From CAZGLR01 sp964526635 (GTDB taxonomy: Bacteria; Zixibacteria; MSB-5A5; GN15; JAAZOE01): a stretch of DNA of 24,672 nucleotides. Shown here piece after piece: positions 1 to 8,514 of the stretch. The DNA is taken from assembly GCA_964526635.1 (NCBI GenBank), contig CAZGLR010000044.1:1-24672 (forward strand), written 5' to 3'. The notes under the pieces were generated by a model. It had not been told where the DNA came from and ran no database searches. It saw only the letters and a program-made list of their open reading frames with translations. Both the position numbers and the translations under genes were made by a program. Each line of letters opens with the position of its first letter. The first letter of the stretch is position 1.

Positions 1-121
1 TAACCTGGCGGAGCTTTTTGCCGATTTCGAGCAGATATTTTTGACGACAGCGGTATCCCCGCCGGATATCTTACAGCAACGTGGTAACGTGTTCACCATT
101 CGGTCGGGAGCAATCGCCTGA
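1..121 (+). CDS. RecF-like protein, C-terminal end only (partial at left edge)
   Basis: The reading frame starting at base 2 is open for 39 codons and stops at 119-121. The encoded tail contains the stretch EQIFLTTA followed by NVFTIRSGAIA. This resembles the C-terminus of RecF, the SMC-like ATPase that loads RecA at gaps: after the ATPase core, RecF proteins have a beta strand of the type QVF(I/V)(T/S)(T/A) and end in a short strand-turn like 'vF.v..G.i'. Only this end is visible, so no ATPase motif can be checked, and the call rests on the pattern of these two strands. The stop codon lies one base before the ATG of the ABC ATPase at 123, so the two genes are probably co-transcribed. Confidence 0.5.
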   Translation, partial: NLAELFADFEQIFLTTAVSPPDILQQRGNVFTIRSGAIA

Positions 122-122
122 T

Positions 123-1184
123 ATGCCGGGTCTTGTCATCGAAAATCTGGGAAAAGCATTCGATGGCCACTGGGTGCTCGAGGATTTTAGCCTTAATCTC
201 AAGCCGGGCACTCTGCTGGTGGTGCTGGGACCATCGGGCTGCGGTAAATCGACCCTGCTGCGCCTGATCGCCGGGCTGGAGCAGGCCGATACCGGGAAGA
301 TCATCCTCGACGATATCGACATCACCGGCTTCGAACCGCAGAAACGCAAGACCGCGATGGTCTTCCAGAATTATGCGTTGTATCCGCACATGACTGTCTA
401 TGATAATCTCGCTTTCCCGCTGCGGGTTGCGCATACCAATAAATATGACATGGATGGCATCGTGCGCCATACGGCCGGCCTGCTGGAGCTGGAAAATCTG
501 CTGGAACGCCGACCGGGACAACTGTCCGGCGGACAGCGGCAGCGCGTCGCCCTCGGCCGGGGCCTGGTGCGGCAACCATCGATTTTTCTGCTCGATGAGC
601 CCTTGTCGAATCTCGATGCCGCCCTGCGCACCCGCATGCGGCAGGAAATTGTGGCATTGCAGAAAAACCTCGGCATCACGATGGTCTATGTGACGCATGA
701 TCAAATCGAGGCCTTAACGATGGCCGATCAGTTAATCGTGCTCAAGGATGGCGCCATCCGCCAGCAGGGAACACCCATCGAAATTTACAATATGCCGGCG
801 GATACCTACGTCGCATCATTTCTCGGATCACCCAAAATCAATCTCTATGCCGATGATATCATCGACGGCAAAGCATCGCAGATTCCGGTGGAAGTACTGG
901 CTAACATCCCCGATGGCCGCTATATGCTCGGGCTGCGACCGGAGCATATCAAGGTTGATTCCGATGGCCCCATCTATGGCGAAGTAATCGGCCTGGAATA
1001 TGTCGGCCCGGTGACGAACTTACAGGTGCGTACTCACGGTCCGGTATTGACTGTTATCGATGAAGTCGGGCTGGTGACGCCGAGTATCGGGAAACATTTG
1101 TATTTGTCGATTCATCCTGGCAAAGTTCTGCTGTTTGATGAAAAAACCGGCCGACGGCTTCGTTTCGATATCGATGACGACTGA
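123..1184 (+). CDS. MalK/UgpC-type ABC transporter ATPase
   Basis: A 353-residue ATP-hydrolysing subunit of an importer of the carbohydrate/glycerol-phosphate class (MalK, UgpC, MsiK). The nucleotide-binding domain is complete: Walker A GPSGCGKST at 36-44, Q-loop glutamine 82, signature LSGGQ at 134-138, Walker B IFLLDE at 154-159 and the switch histidine in VTHDQ at 192. A C-terminal OB/TOBE-type regulatory domain follows from about residue 235, with the typical LGLRPEHI segment. I start it at the ATG at 123, one base after the upstream stop; the frame is open further upstream, but the extra 14 residues do not resemble the family. No permease or binding protein lies next to it, so it may be a shared ATPase serving distant transporters, as MsiK does. 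Substrate unknown. Confidence 0.9.
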   Translation: MPGLVIENLGKAFDGHWVLEDFSLNLKPGTLLVVLGPSGCGKSTLLRLIAGLEQADTGKIILDDIDITGFEPQKRKTAMVFQNYALYPHMTVYDNLAFPLRVAHTNKYDMDGIVRHTAGLLELENLLERRPGQLSGGQRQRVALGRGLVRQPSIFLLDEPLSNLDAALRTRMRQEIVALQKNLGITMVYVTHDQIEALTMADQLIVLKDGAIRQQGTPIEIYNMPADTYVASFLGSPKINLYADDIIDGKASQIPVEVLANIPDGRYMLGLRPEHIKVDSDGPIYGEVIGLEYVGPVTNLQVRTHGPVLTVIDEVGLVTPSIGKHLYLSIHPGKVLLFDEKTGRRLRFDIDDD

Positions 1185-1243
1185 TATCCACACAATCTCT
1201 TTAGAAGACAATTGCTGTAGATATTTCAATTGCACTACCACCG

Positions 1244-1272
1244 TTGAGCAAATATATTTTCAGCAATAACTA
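1244..1272 (+). promoter_or_regulatory. possible sigma70-type promoter upstream of the lipoprotein gene
   Basis: TTGAGC (1244-1249), a 17-bp spacer and TAACTA (1267-1272) lie in the 181-bp gap before the gene at 1366. The -10 box is poor, so this is only a candidate. The gap is AT-rich, and a clear ribosome site (AAAGGAG) precedes the gene's ATG. Confidence 0.25.
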
Positions 1273-1365
1273 TTTCCGGGATGCAACTTCATCTTTGTCT
1301 TTTCATCTAATCAATCACATACCCGCGTTACTCTATTTATTGAATGCGGGCAAAGGAGTTTTCAT

Positions 1366-3042
1366 ATGAAAGGTGTATGGATTCGCGCAATAGGATTCGG
1401 GCTTGTTGCTATAAGTGCGTTGATTCTCTCTTTCGGCTGCAGCAGTAGTGATAACGGCACCGGGACCGATGACGGTGGCAACCCAACGGCATCGGATTCG
1501 ATTGTTGAGGTCGCCAACGATTCGCTGTCGACATTGATAGATGATCTGGTAAATAATCCCGATTCGGTCTTTCGACCCGATAATGTTGACTTTACCGGAT
1601 TATATGATCTGTACCGGGAGGCATATGATTCCAATCCAGCTAACAATGATGCCCGTTTTGGGGTGGCGTTTTGCGGCATCATGACCTTTCTGGCCAATCA
1701 GACATTCAATGATATTTACGACGATCTCAAGAATCAATTCGATACCGGTAGCGGGCCATTTGATCCGGTTGTAATTTATACTCCCGGACAACAGGAATTG
1801 ATGGGCAACAGCGTCCCCCTGGCGCCATCGGGTTTTGCCGGTATCATTCCGGATCTGGTGGGTATCGATGCGGTCTTGAAGGGTATCCCGACGGTCGATA
1901 GTTCAATTGCGAAAATGCAGGAAGTGATCGAGGATTCGCTGCTGCCACTTTTGCAGGAGGCATATACGCACCTCGATGCAATCACGGGAAACTTGGCCTA
2001 TACGTTTATCATCACACCTGAAATGCAGGGCAATCCCGGGGCGGATTCAATCATCGTCGATCGGTCTGATTTTCTCGTGTTCCAGGCGGCGGTAGCCGGA
2101 TTTCGCTCGGTGTTGCACATGCTGATTTCCCGCACGCTGGATATCGATATCTTCTCACTGGCGTCGATTGAAAACGCGCTCAATCAGGGCAATGGTATCC
2201 TTGTCTTGAGACCGGGGAATCATCTGCCTTTGGCCAAGACACGATTTTTGGAAGCGTTGACAGATCTTGAGGCGGCTATCGCATCGCTTTCGGCAGAAAT
2301 CGGAACTAATCAGGATAACGACCTGATTCAAATCTATGCCGATGATCAGAATGACCTCAATGATGTACAGGAGGTTATCGATTCGGTCCAGCATTACTTC
2401 AGCGGGGCACAAACGGTCACGATTGATCCGGGAGGACCTGACGAATATTCCACAACCATCAATGTATCACAGTTGTTCGACAATCCGGTCAATGATCTCA
2501 AATCGATACTACCGGGATATACGCTGACACTCGAAGAAGTTCCCGACCTGTACAAGCTATTCGCCGATCAGCATTATAGCCGGGCGCGCTACTGGTTTTT
2601 GATGGACTCCCTGTATGGCATCCAGTATCCCGATGATACCACCATGTTCCCGGTACATATGCCCGATGACAGCACCTCGGACGACTTTTATCAGGTGATT
2701 GCGATGGAGGTAACCTATGCGAATCGGAGTATATTGCTGGGATGGTCCGATTTCGATCCGGTTTTCGAGTACTCTCCTCGCCAACATTATGAGTATCGTG
2801 TTTTTTACGATAATCCCACTGGTGTGGAAGCCTGCTTCACCTGGGATGCCAACTCCTGGGCCGAATGGATCTGGCCGAATCCGACTATGGGTGGTGTGTT
2901 GCCTGATTTGACCTCCGATGAGATAAAATCATTTATACCCGATTACGAGGCCGACTGGATCAAATCAACCTGTGATACACTGATCGAAGAAGATACCGAA
3001 GAAATGCTGGAATTAATTCTCGACCTGCTGGATTTCGATTGA
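1366..3042 (+). CDS. predicted lipoprotein of unknown function, 558 aa
   Basis: The N-terminus is a lipoprotein signal: charged start, hydrophobic stretch about residues 8-22, then SFGC with the lipidated cysteine at 25, followed by a Ser/Gly/Asp-rich linker (about 26-45). The remainder is acidic and mostly helical in appearance. The segment around residues 70-110 (LYDLYREAYDSNPANNDARFGVAFCGIM) looks like a degenerate TPR-type helical pair, which suggests a scaffold for protein contacts. No catalytic motif is seen and I do not recognise the family. The start is supported by AAAGGAG seven bases upstream of the ATG. The next gene begins only 4 bases after its stop, so this lipoprotein and the predicted outer-membrane barrel at 3047 are likely made together and may act as a pair at the outer membrane (inference). 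Confidence 0.75.
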   Translation: MKGVWIRAIGFGLVAISALILSFGCSSSDNGTGTDDGGNPTASDSIVEVANDSLSTLIDDLVNNPDSVFRPDNVDFTGLYDLYREAYDSNPANNDARFGVAFCGIMTFLANQTFNDIYDDLKNQFDTGSGPFDPVVIYTPGQQELMGNSVPLAPSGFAGIIPDLVGIDAVLKGIPTVDSSIAKMQEVIEDSLLPLLQEAYTHLDAITGNLAYTFIITPEMQGNPGADSIIVDRSDFLVFQAAVAGFRSVLHMLISRTLDIDIFSLASIENALNQGNGILVLRPGNHLPLAKTRFLEALTDLEAAIASLSAEIGTNQDNDLIQIYADDQNDLNDVQEVIDSVQHYFSGAQTVTIDPGGPDEYSTTINVSQLFDNPVNDLKSILPGYTLTLEEVPDLYKLFADQHYSRARYWFLMDSLYGIQYPDDTTMFPVHMPDDSTSDDFYQVIAMEVTYANRSILLGWSDFDPVFEYSPRQHYEYRVFYDNPTGVEACFTWDANSWAEWIWPNPTMGGVLPDLTSDEIKSFIPDYEADWIKSTCDTLIEEDTEEMLELILDLLDFD

Positions 3043-3046
3043 TGCC

Positions 3047-4504
3047 ATGAACTGCGGCACTCAGTACATATTGATACCGTCCTCACTTCGAAGGGGACGG
3101 TATCTCCTGATTATTCTGCTCTGCTTAAGTTTTTGGGCGCCGTCGATGGCCACCGGCTTCGGCACAACTCATGTCACTGTGCAGCGCCTGCTGCAGGTCA
3201 ATCATGATGATGCCGCCTCGTTTCACATCGGCGGTACCAGCTATGATATTGCCGTTGATCGGATATCGAGCCGATGGCGTCTCAACTTTACGCGCTTCGA
3301 GTCTCAGGACTGGCTGGCCTGGAACAGCCGGGGCAGCGATGCAATTCCATCGGATGGCGACTGGATATCGGTCAGTACGCCGTTGCGCGATGATTTCTCG
3401 GCGGTGGCGGTAACATACGACGCTCTGCCCGGTATTGGCAGACTGGAAGCAATAACCCGCCTGCGAGATAATTCCTGCCATGATGTCGTTTTTTCCGCCG
3501 GGATACGCTTTAATCGTGCGATACAGGCATCACTGACTTTGGGATCGCTTTATCTGCTGCCTTCGGCAGTGTCGATCTTCTATCATTCCGGGGCGGTCGA
3601 TGAGTATCTTTCCACTGAAGGCGGTATATTGCAATTCAGGACGGCGTTAAACATGTATCGCACCGGCCTGGAAGCTCGCCTTTGGCCGGGAGTCAGTCTC
3701 AGCTATTCTCGTACCGTCGGCGATTTTGCCGAAACGTCGCCTGATCGGGATGTCGAATTCCACGCTATCCCGTCAGGCGAAATGAGATCCAATGCGATCC
3801 GCTTCAACTGGGTATCAAAGGATGGATTCCAGCTTACGGCGGCGTATGAACAGGGGATGGTCGATGGCTCGCTGAGGTTCTACTCGCATGATGATAAATT
3901 CGGTCACTGGGGCATAGTCGATGCCGAACTTTCGATATCGCGGGCAGGCCTGGAATGGCCGGGGTGGCATCTGTTTGCTGAATACGGCGACTTCCGGGGA
4001 AATATTGCCGGGCAAATTACCCCCGGTCCTTTCACCGAGGGCCTCGCGGTTTTTCTTGGCGAACGGCGCCATGTCATCGCCGACGGCAACCTTAACTGGT
4101 ATCGTCTTGCGGTAGGACGCGGCGGCAAGCTTGCCTCGTGGCTGCATATGCACAGCATTGTCGATTTTTATTCTCTCAGACCTCGCGCCAGACTGACTAC
4201 CTGGCGGCCGGCATTGTATGGTTTTGGGGTCGATGATCTGCGCCACGAAACTCTCGATATCACCGGATTGCACTTGATGCGAATTACAGTCACTCCCCAA
4301 ATCCGGTACTCGGTCTTTCATCTCACCGCGCGTGTGTCGCAATGGATTCCGCTGGGCATCGAACAGCGCTTCACACCTGATGCTCAGGCAGAAGATCCGC
4401 CACCATCGCCCGCGCCCGCCGGGGAATCACAGGTGAGCAAAAATGAATCACTGACCTGGTGGGATGGTTTCTCGTTTTCCCTGCAAATATCTCTGCGATG
4501 GTAA
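3047..4504 (+). CDS. predicted outer-membrane beta-barrel protein, 485 aa
   Basis: A long, basic N-terminal region (RRGR at 15-18), a hydrophobic core (about 19-33) and SMA before residue 36 form a plausible signal peptide. The mature part alternates short runs of polar and aromatic or hydrophobic residues, as in transmembrane beta strands (for example FHIGGTSYDIAVDRISSRWRL, given here as residues about 60-80). The protein ends FSLQISLRW: alternating hydrophobic residues with a terminal aromatic are the recognition signal for the BAM barrel-assembly machine. A Pro/Ala/Glu-rich loop (about 445-465) precedes the last strand. No family name can be given; a porin, transporter or surface barrel are all possible. 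It follows the lipoprotein at 1366 by 4 bases and ends just before a strong hairpin terminator. Confidence 0.65.
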   Translation: MNCGTQYILIPSSLRRGRYLLIILLCLSFWAPSMATGFGTTHVTVQRLLQVNHDDAASFHIGGTSYDIAVDRISSRWRLNFTRFESQDWLAWNSRGSDAIPSDGDWISVSTPLRDDFSAVAVTYDALPGIGRLEAITRLRDNSCHDVVFSAGIRFNRAIQASLTLGSLYLLPSAVSIFYHSGAVDEYLSTEGGILQFRTALNMYRTGLEARLWPGVSLSYSRTVGDFAETSPDRDVEFHAIPSGEMRSNAIRFNWVSKDGFQLTAAYEQGMVDGSLRFYSHDDKFGHWGIVDAELSISRAGLEWPGWHLFAEYGDFRGNIAGQITPGPFTEGLAVFLGERRHVIADGNLNWYRLAVGRGGKLASWLHMHSIVDFYSLRPRARLTTWRPALYGFGVDDLRHETLDITGLHLMRITVTPQIRYSVFHLTARVSQWIPLGIEQRFTPDAQAEDPPPSPAPAGESQVSKNESLTWWDGFSFSLQISLRW

Positions 4505-4511
4505 TAAAACA

Positions 4512-4539
4512 AAATGGCCCGCAGGGTAGCGGGCCATTT
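4512..4539. terminator. bidirectional intrinsic terminator between convergent genes
   Basis: A perfect 11-bp inverted repeat, AAATGGCCCGC (4512-4522) and GCGGGCCATTT (4529-4539), with a 6-base loop. Read on the minus strand it is followed by a T-rich tract (TTTTGTTTTATT), so it is a good terminator for the minus-strand gene at 4562; on the plus strand the T-tract is weaker. Confidence 0.8.
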
Positions 4540-4561
4540 GGGGATTATTCATGATCTCAGC

Positions 4562-5164
4562 TTATTTTTCTTTTTCCTCCGCGACCGTCTCCGGCTTCGG
4601 ATCACGAACTTCCACATTTCTCATGACCTCGAGCATTTCCTGCCATTTCTCCTCGGGCCATTCTTCGGCCTTCAGCGAATACTGTACGATAAACTGTCCG
4701 CTTTTTTCCCAGGTAATCGACCAGAGCTGAAGTTCAGCATGGCCATCAGTAAATTCGGGACAGCGAACTTCAAAAATAATCTGCCCATAGGGGGGCTCGT
4801 GAGTAAAACGGCGATGAATTTCCCAGGTGGCCTCGGGGCAGGTTTGCTGGGTACCAAGGAAAATCGTCCGGGCCAGTGTCCCCAAACCGATACCGCCCTC
4901 GGTGAAATATTCGATATCCACCGAGCCCATCTCGGTCCAATCTTTGGCACTTTGTCCCTCGGGATAGAAGAAAGCCATTTTACGGGTATCGGTTTCATAC
5001 GTTTTGCCGATCTTCCAGTTGCCGTCGGCGGGCCATTCAACAAACACATCCTGCCGCGGGACTTCCGCTTTTGGGCTGATTTTGTCAACATCGGCAAAGG
5101 CATTGCCGGCCAGGATCATACCAATCAGGATAGCAGATAAGATTACAAGCGTCTTCTTCATCAT
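4562..5164 (-). CDS. secreted protein of unknown function, 200 aa
   Basis: The start is ATG at 5164 with GGAGG six bases upstream; a second ATG directly follows at 5161, and a longer open frame upstream lacks a ribosome site and would run through the promoter. The N-terminus is a clear Sec signal: MMKK, a hydrophobic core of about 18 residues and AFA before DVDK (cleavage near residue 25). The mature protein, about 175 residues, has mixed strands and two cysteines (TCPEATW and EVRCPEF regions) that could form a periplasmic disulfide. It ends in a charged, lysine/glutamate-rich tail. The repeated W/F-rich strands suggest a small beta-sandwich, but I do not recognise the family and no active-site motif is evident. 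It is monocistronic, divergent from the LpoA-like gene and terminated by the hairpin at 4512. Confidence 0.75.
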   Translation of the reverse strand: MMKKTLVILSAILIGMILAGNAFADVDKISPKAEVPRQDVFVEWPADGNWKIGKTYETDTRKMAFFYPEGQSAKDWTEMGSVDIEYFTEGGIGLGTLARTIFLGTQQTCPEATWEIHRRFTHEPPYGQIIFEVRCPEFTDGHAELQLWSITWEKSGQFIVQYSLKAEEWPEEKWQEMLEVMRNVEVRDPKPETVAEEKEK

Positions 5165-5332
5165 GGGATTCCTCCAGGTGATTATCATCTGATATACATT
5201 ATACATAAGATCGACGGTATCGTGCTAATTTTTTACCGGGCGCGGCCGCAGCGCCTGAGATTGGTCATATTTATTCGGCGCGATTTTATAATTTTTATTG
5301 CCCGTCCGGCTATGGGCCGTAAATTGAGCACT
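5165..5332. promoter_or_regulatory. divergent promoter region between the secreted protein and the LpoA-like gene
   Basis: On the minus strand a perfect TATAAT (plus-strand positions 5198-5203) lies 34 bases upstream of the ATG at 5164; the best -35 (TTAGCA) is 19 bp away, which is long. On the plus strand TATAAT at 5287-5292 lies upstream of the ATG at 5333, with TTGGTC at 5261-5266 but a 20-bp spacer. Both -10 boxes are good and both -35 boxes doubtful. Confidence 0.35.
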
Positions 5333-7165
5333 ATGAAAACTCTGCGAATATGGATACCGCTGGTGGCCCTGTGCCTGTGCGCGATAGTCGCCGCGCAAAG
5401 TCTCGAAGATGAATTTCCCCGTGCCCAGCAGCTTTTTGCCAAAGCTCAGAGGTTAATGCGCGAACGGAACTATCCCGCCGCTATCGATGCGTATCAGGAA
5501 CTGGTCTCCGGCTACAAATACTCTGAATACCGTGACTTATACCACTATGGCCTGGCCCGGGCCTATTACCTGGCTGGAGACATTCGCCGCTGCTCGGAAA
5601 CACTGGCGACTTTCCACAGCCTGCATCCGAATTCCAATTTGCGATCATATGCGTATCATCTCATGGCCAACTGTGCTTATCGCAATCAACAGCTTGAATA
5701 CGCTGTCCTGCTCTATTCGCAGGCGTACCGGATGACCGATGATGCTCGGCTGCGATCGCTGGCCGAGCGATCCATATTCGCCGCCGTGGAACACGGTTTC
5801 CTGCCCTCAGACAGTACCCTGACAGCACTTCCGGCGACCCTCGTCTGCCCGGTAAAATCACGAATCTCATTCCTGATGACCGGGTACTGGAGCGCCGAAA
5901 AAATCGACAGCTTTCTGGCCGACTGCCCGGCCACTGTCGTCCAGCCTGAAGAAACGACCGGAATCACCGATGATTCCCGGAATAGTGATGCTATCGTCGT
6001 GGCAGCCATGCTGCCACTATCGGGCGCCTATGCCAAATATGGTCAGGCAGTGCTCGATGGCGCTATCCTGGCCGGTGAGCAGGCCCAGCGGGCGAATGTA
6101 CCGCTGGAATTGCGGGTATATGATACCAAGGCCGATCACCTGGTAGCTGCACGGATCGCCCGCCACGTGATGGCCGATCAGGTCGATGTTATCATCGGCC
6201 CGCTTTTGTCCAATATTGCCGCAACTGCCGCCGCCGCCCTGGCGCCGTCGCGAATTCCCGTGATCGTCCCGGTGGCCTCCGGGGCCGGTTTCACCGATTT
6301 GTCGCCGGATTGCTATCAACTGTCACCCAATCTTGTTACTATCGGGAAGGGCATGGCGCAATATGCCATCGGCCATCGCGGCATGACAACACTGGCGGTT
6401 ATCGCACCGGCCACCCTCGATGAATCGACCATGGCCGACGCGTTTCTCGATGAAGCCCGCAGACTCGGAGCGCGTATTATCGCGGTCGAGAAGTTCCGCG
6501 CCACCGATACCGACTTCGGGCCATACATCAAGGATATCAAGCGCGCTATTCTGGGCCCCGACGCCGACTCGACTTTCTATGTCACGCTCGATGGCGATAC
6601 CCTGCGGGGCGGTGAAGAGCCGGTGTCATTCGATGGTCTTTTTCTGCCATGCACCGAGCAGCAGTTATTCTTACTTTTGCCGCAACTTAATTTTTATCGC
6701 GTCAATGCCTCCTATCTCGGGACCAGCGACTGGGATACACCCAAGGTTATCAAGCTGGGCGAGAAAGTACTGGGCGATGCTGTCTTTTATTCGTTCAACG
6801 GCGCTATGGAAGCATCGCCGGCGTTCGATGCCTTCGCCGCCGCCTTTGATACCAAATATGGCGCCCAGCCGGATCGCCTTGCGGCGCTGGGATATGATGC
6901 GTTGACAATCATTGCCGATGCCCACAACTTCGGACGCACCGGACCGGGCGATATTTCGGCGCATATTCATGCTCTGACCGGCTATACCGGCGCCGCCGGG
7001 AATATTACCCTGGGCCGTATGCGCACCAACCTGGAGTTGCCCTTGTTTACCCTGCGCGATGAGCGGGTGCAGCCATTGGTCAAATCTCCGGTGGTGGAAG
7101 AACCGCTGGAAGACATCACCCCGCCGGATTCGATCGGTACGCAGTATATTGAATATGAGTGGTAG
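5333..7165 (+). CDS. LpoA-like TPR plus periplasmic-binding-fold protein
   Basis: A 610-residue exported protein. Residues 1-22 are a Sec signal (MKTLRIW, hydrophobic core, VAAQS). Residues about 25-170 hold TPR-like helical pairs, such as LFAKAQRLMRERNYPAAI and YHYGLARAYYLAGDIRRC. From about residue 219 (VVAAMLPLSGAYAKYGQAV) to about 565 it is a type I periplasmic-binding fold of the branched-chain amino acid receptor type, including VDVIIGPLLSN and IPVIVPVASG, typical of the family. TPR followed by this fold is the layout of LpoA, the outer-membrane activator of penicillin-binding protein 1A, and similar proteins are often labelled PBP activators. Unlike E. coli LpoA there is no lipobox: AAQS lacks a cysteine. 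It may instead be a ligand receptor. The longer frame from 5222 would start before the -10 box at 5287, so I chose 5333. Confidence 0.7.
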   Translation: MKTLRIWIPLVALCLCAIVAAQSLEDEFPRAQQLFAKAQRLMRERNYPAAIDAYQELVSGYKYSEYRDLYHYGLARAYYLAGDIRRCSETLATFHSLHPNSNLRSYAYHLMANCAYRNQQLEYAVLLYSQAYRMTDDARLRSLAERSIFAAVEHGFLPSDSTLTALPATLVCPVKSRISFLMTGYWSAEKIDSFLADCPATVVQPEETTGITDDSRNSDAIVVAAMLPLSGAYAKYGQAVLDGAILAGEQAQRANVPLELRVYDTKADHLVAARIARHVMADQVDVIIGPLLSNIAATAAAALAPSRIPVIVPVASGAGFTDLSPDCYQLSPNLVTIGKGMAQYAIGHRGMTTLAVIAPATLDESTMADAFLDEARRLGARIIAVEKFRATDTDFGPYIKDIKRAILGPDADSTFYVTLDGDTLRGGEEPVSFDGLFLPCTEQQLFLLLPQLNFYRVNASYLGTSDWDTPKVIKLGEKVLGDAVFYSFNGAMEASPAFDAFAAAFDTKYGAQPDRLAALGYDALTIIADAHNFGRTGPGDISAHIHALTGYTGAAGNITLGRMRTNLELPLFTLRDERVQPLVKSPVVEEPLEDITPPDSIGTQYIEYEW

Positions 7166-7269
7166 GCGAGGGTGGTAACACCCGAGACATCTCCAATTGA
7201 ATACCTCTGAACTATTTTCTCCCCACGCCGTAAAAGAGATATTAATCCATGATTGATACGGGGAGAGTT

Positions 7270-8370
7270 ATGCCTCAAAGACCTGCACTACCTCTTTTGA
7301 CAGTTACGATACTGCTGCTGCTGGCGCCTCTCGCTTTCGCCGATGATCTCGCTTTGGCTGAACAGATGCTCAACGACGGCTGGTGTCACGACGCCGATTC
7401 CCTGCTGGCCCGTTTGCATGCCGAGCAGCCGGACAATCCCGAAGTGCTGCGACTTTTAGGGATTGCGGCATTGTATGACGACGATTATGAAACCGCCCTC
7501 GAACTTGGGGATAAGGCGATCGCACTTGACGGCACAAATTATAGATATCCACTGTTTCTTTCGAATGCCTGGGGCGTAAAGGCCCGGATGGGCGGCAAAA
7601 TCCCGGCGCTGGGCCGGGCAAAAAAATCAAAACGATATATGCAGCAGGCTCGTGAACTCGCCCCAAATGAGGTCGATCCCTGTTTTGCCCTGATGCAATA
7701 TAATATCCAGGCACCCGGAATTGCCGGCGGCGATAAAGATGATGCCCGGGCCTATGCCGATACAATTGCCGCTCTCGACCCTCTGATGGGATATTACTGT
7801 AAGTCGGTGATTGCCGAATCGGTGGATGACAATATCGAGATGGCTGAAGCATATTTACTCGAAGCCCGGCAATACAGCCCTGATACAACTATGACTCATT
7901 TCTGGCTGGCATCGTTCTACGGCCGTCATGATAAGCTGGATGAAATCAAAGAGGTTCTGGACAAGATGGCCGTCCGCTGGCCGGATAATGGCACCATCTT
8001 CATGTCGCTGGGTTATCTTTATCAGGAATTGCAGCAGTACGACAGCGCTTTTGCGGCATTTGAAAAAGTCCTGGCAATCGATCCGGACCATGCCCTGGCC
8101 CGCTATCAACTGGGCCGTAACGCTGTTTTTGCCAAAACCCGTCTGGCCGAGGGCGAAGCGCAGTTCAGGAAGTACCTGGATGCCCATCGCCGCTGTACCT
8201 GGCCCGGAGAAGCGGCAACCTTCTGGCGGCTGGCCATGCTGAAAGAACTGCAGGGTGATCTTGAAAGCGCCGTCGACCTGTTTGGGCGCGCCTATCAAAT
8301 GGAGCCATCGTCAGAACAATACAAAGACGACTGGAAGGCGGCCAATAAGCGATTGAAAAAGAGCCGTTGA
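7270..8370 (+). CDS. secreted TPR-repeat protein, 366 aa
   Basis: The chosen ATG at 7270 has GGGGAGAG four to five bases upstream; an ATG at 7249 has none. Residues 1-24 form a signal peptide (hydrophobic LLTVTILLLLAPLAFA, then DD). The rest is built from tetratricopeptide repeats. The clearest are near residues 45-85 (EVLRLLGIAALYDDDYETALELG...), 235-300 (FMSLGYLYQELQQYDSAFAAF; HALARYQLGRNAVF) and the C-terminal pair (FWRLAMLKELQGDLESAVDLF). TPR proteins mediate protein-protein contacts; there is no enzymatic motif. The insert SKRYMQQARELAPNEVDP and the GGDKDDARAYADTI segment resemble periplasmic TPR proteins that collect a neighbouring cargo, but the partner is unknown. It lies 104 bases downstream of the LpoA-like gene in the same direction. 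Confidence 0.8.
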   Translation: MPQRPALPLLTVTILLLLAPLAFADDLALAEQMLNDGWCHDADSLLARLHAEQPDNPEVLRLLGIAALYDDDYETALELGDKAIALDGTNYRYPLFLSNAWGVKARMGGKIPALGRAKKSKRYMQQARELAPNEVDPCFALMQYNIQAPGIAGGDKDDARAYADTIAALDPLMGYYCKSVIAESVDDNIEMAEAYLLEARQYSPDTTMTHFWLASFYGRHDKLDEIKEVLDKMAVRWPDNGTIFMSLGYLYQELQQYDSAFAAFEKVLAIDPDHALARYQLGRNAVFAKTRLAEGEAQFRKYLDAHRRCTWPGEAATFWRLAMLKELQGDLESAVDLFGRAYQMEPSSEQYKDDWKAANKRLKKSR

Positions 8371-8395
8371 AGAGCAAAAACACCAGAAAGCGGCC

Positions 8396-8423
8396 TTGCC
8401 AGATACTTAGAATTTGCTATGTT
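8396..8423 (+). promoter_or_regulatory. candidate promoter for the lptC-like gene
   Basis: TTGCCA (8396-8401), a 16-bp spacer and TATGTT (8418-8423), about 90 bases before the ATG at 8515. The architecture matches other promoters in this window, at 10834, 17626 and 17688. Confidence 0.45.
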
Positions 8424-8514
8424 ACAGGTATGGTGATGAAAAATCATTGCCTTCTCCGTGCTGTTTGGGTGTACAAGATTCGATGATGGGTAGAAACAAA
8501 GGACCGATATAACT

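Noticed and set aside
93..704. Minus-strand frame of about 200 codons opposite the ABC ATPase
   Set aside because: The plus-strand ATPase has all catalytic motifs; the antisense product has none.
4514..5140. Plus-strand open frame of about 208 codons
   Set aside because: It lies opposite the secreted protein at 4562-5164, which has a good ribosome site, signal peptide and promoter; the plus-strand frame begins inside the terminator hairpin and lacks a ribosome site.
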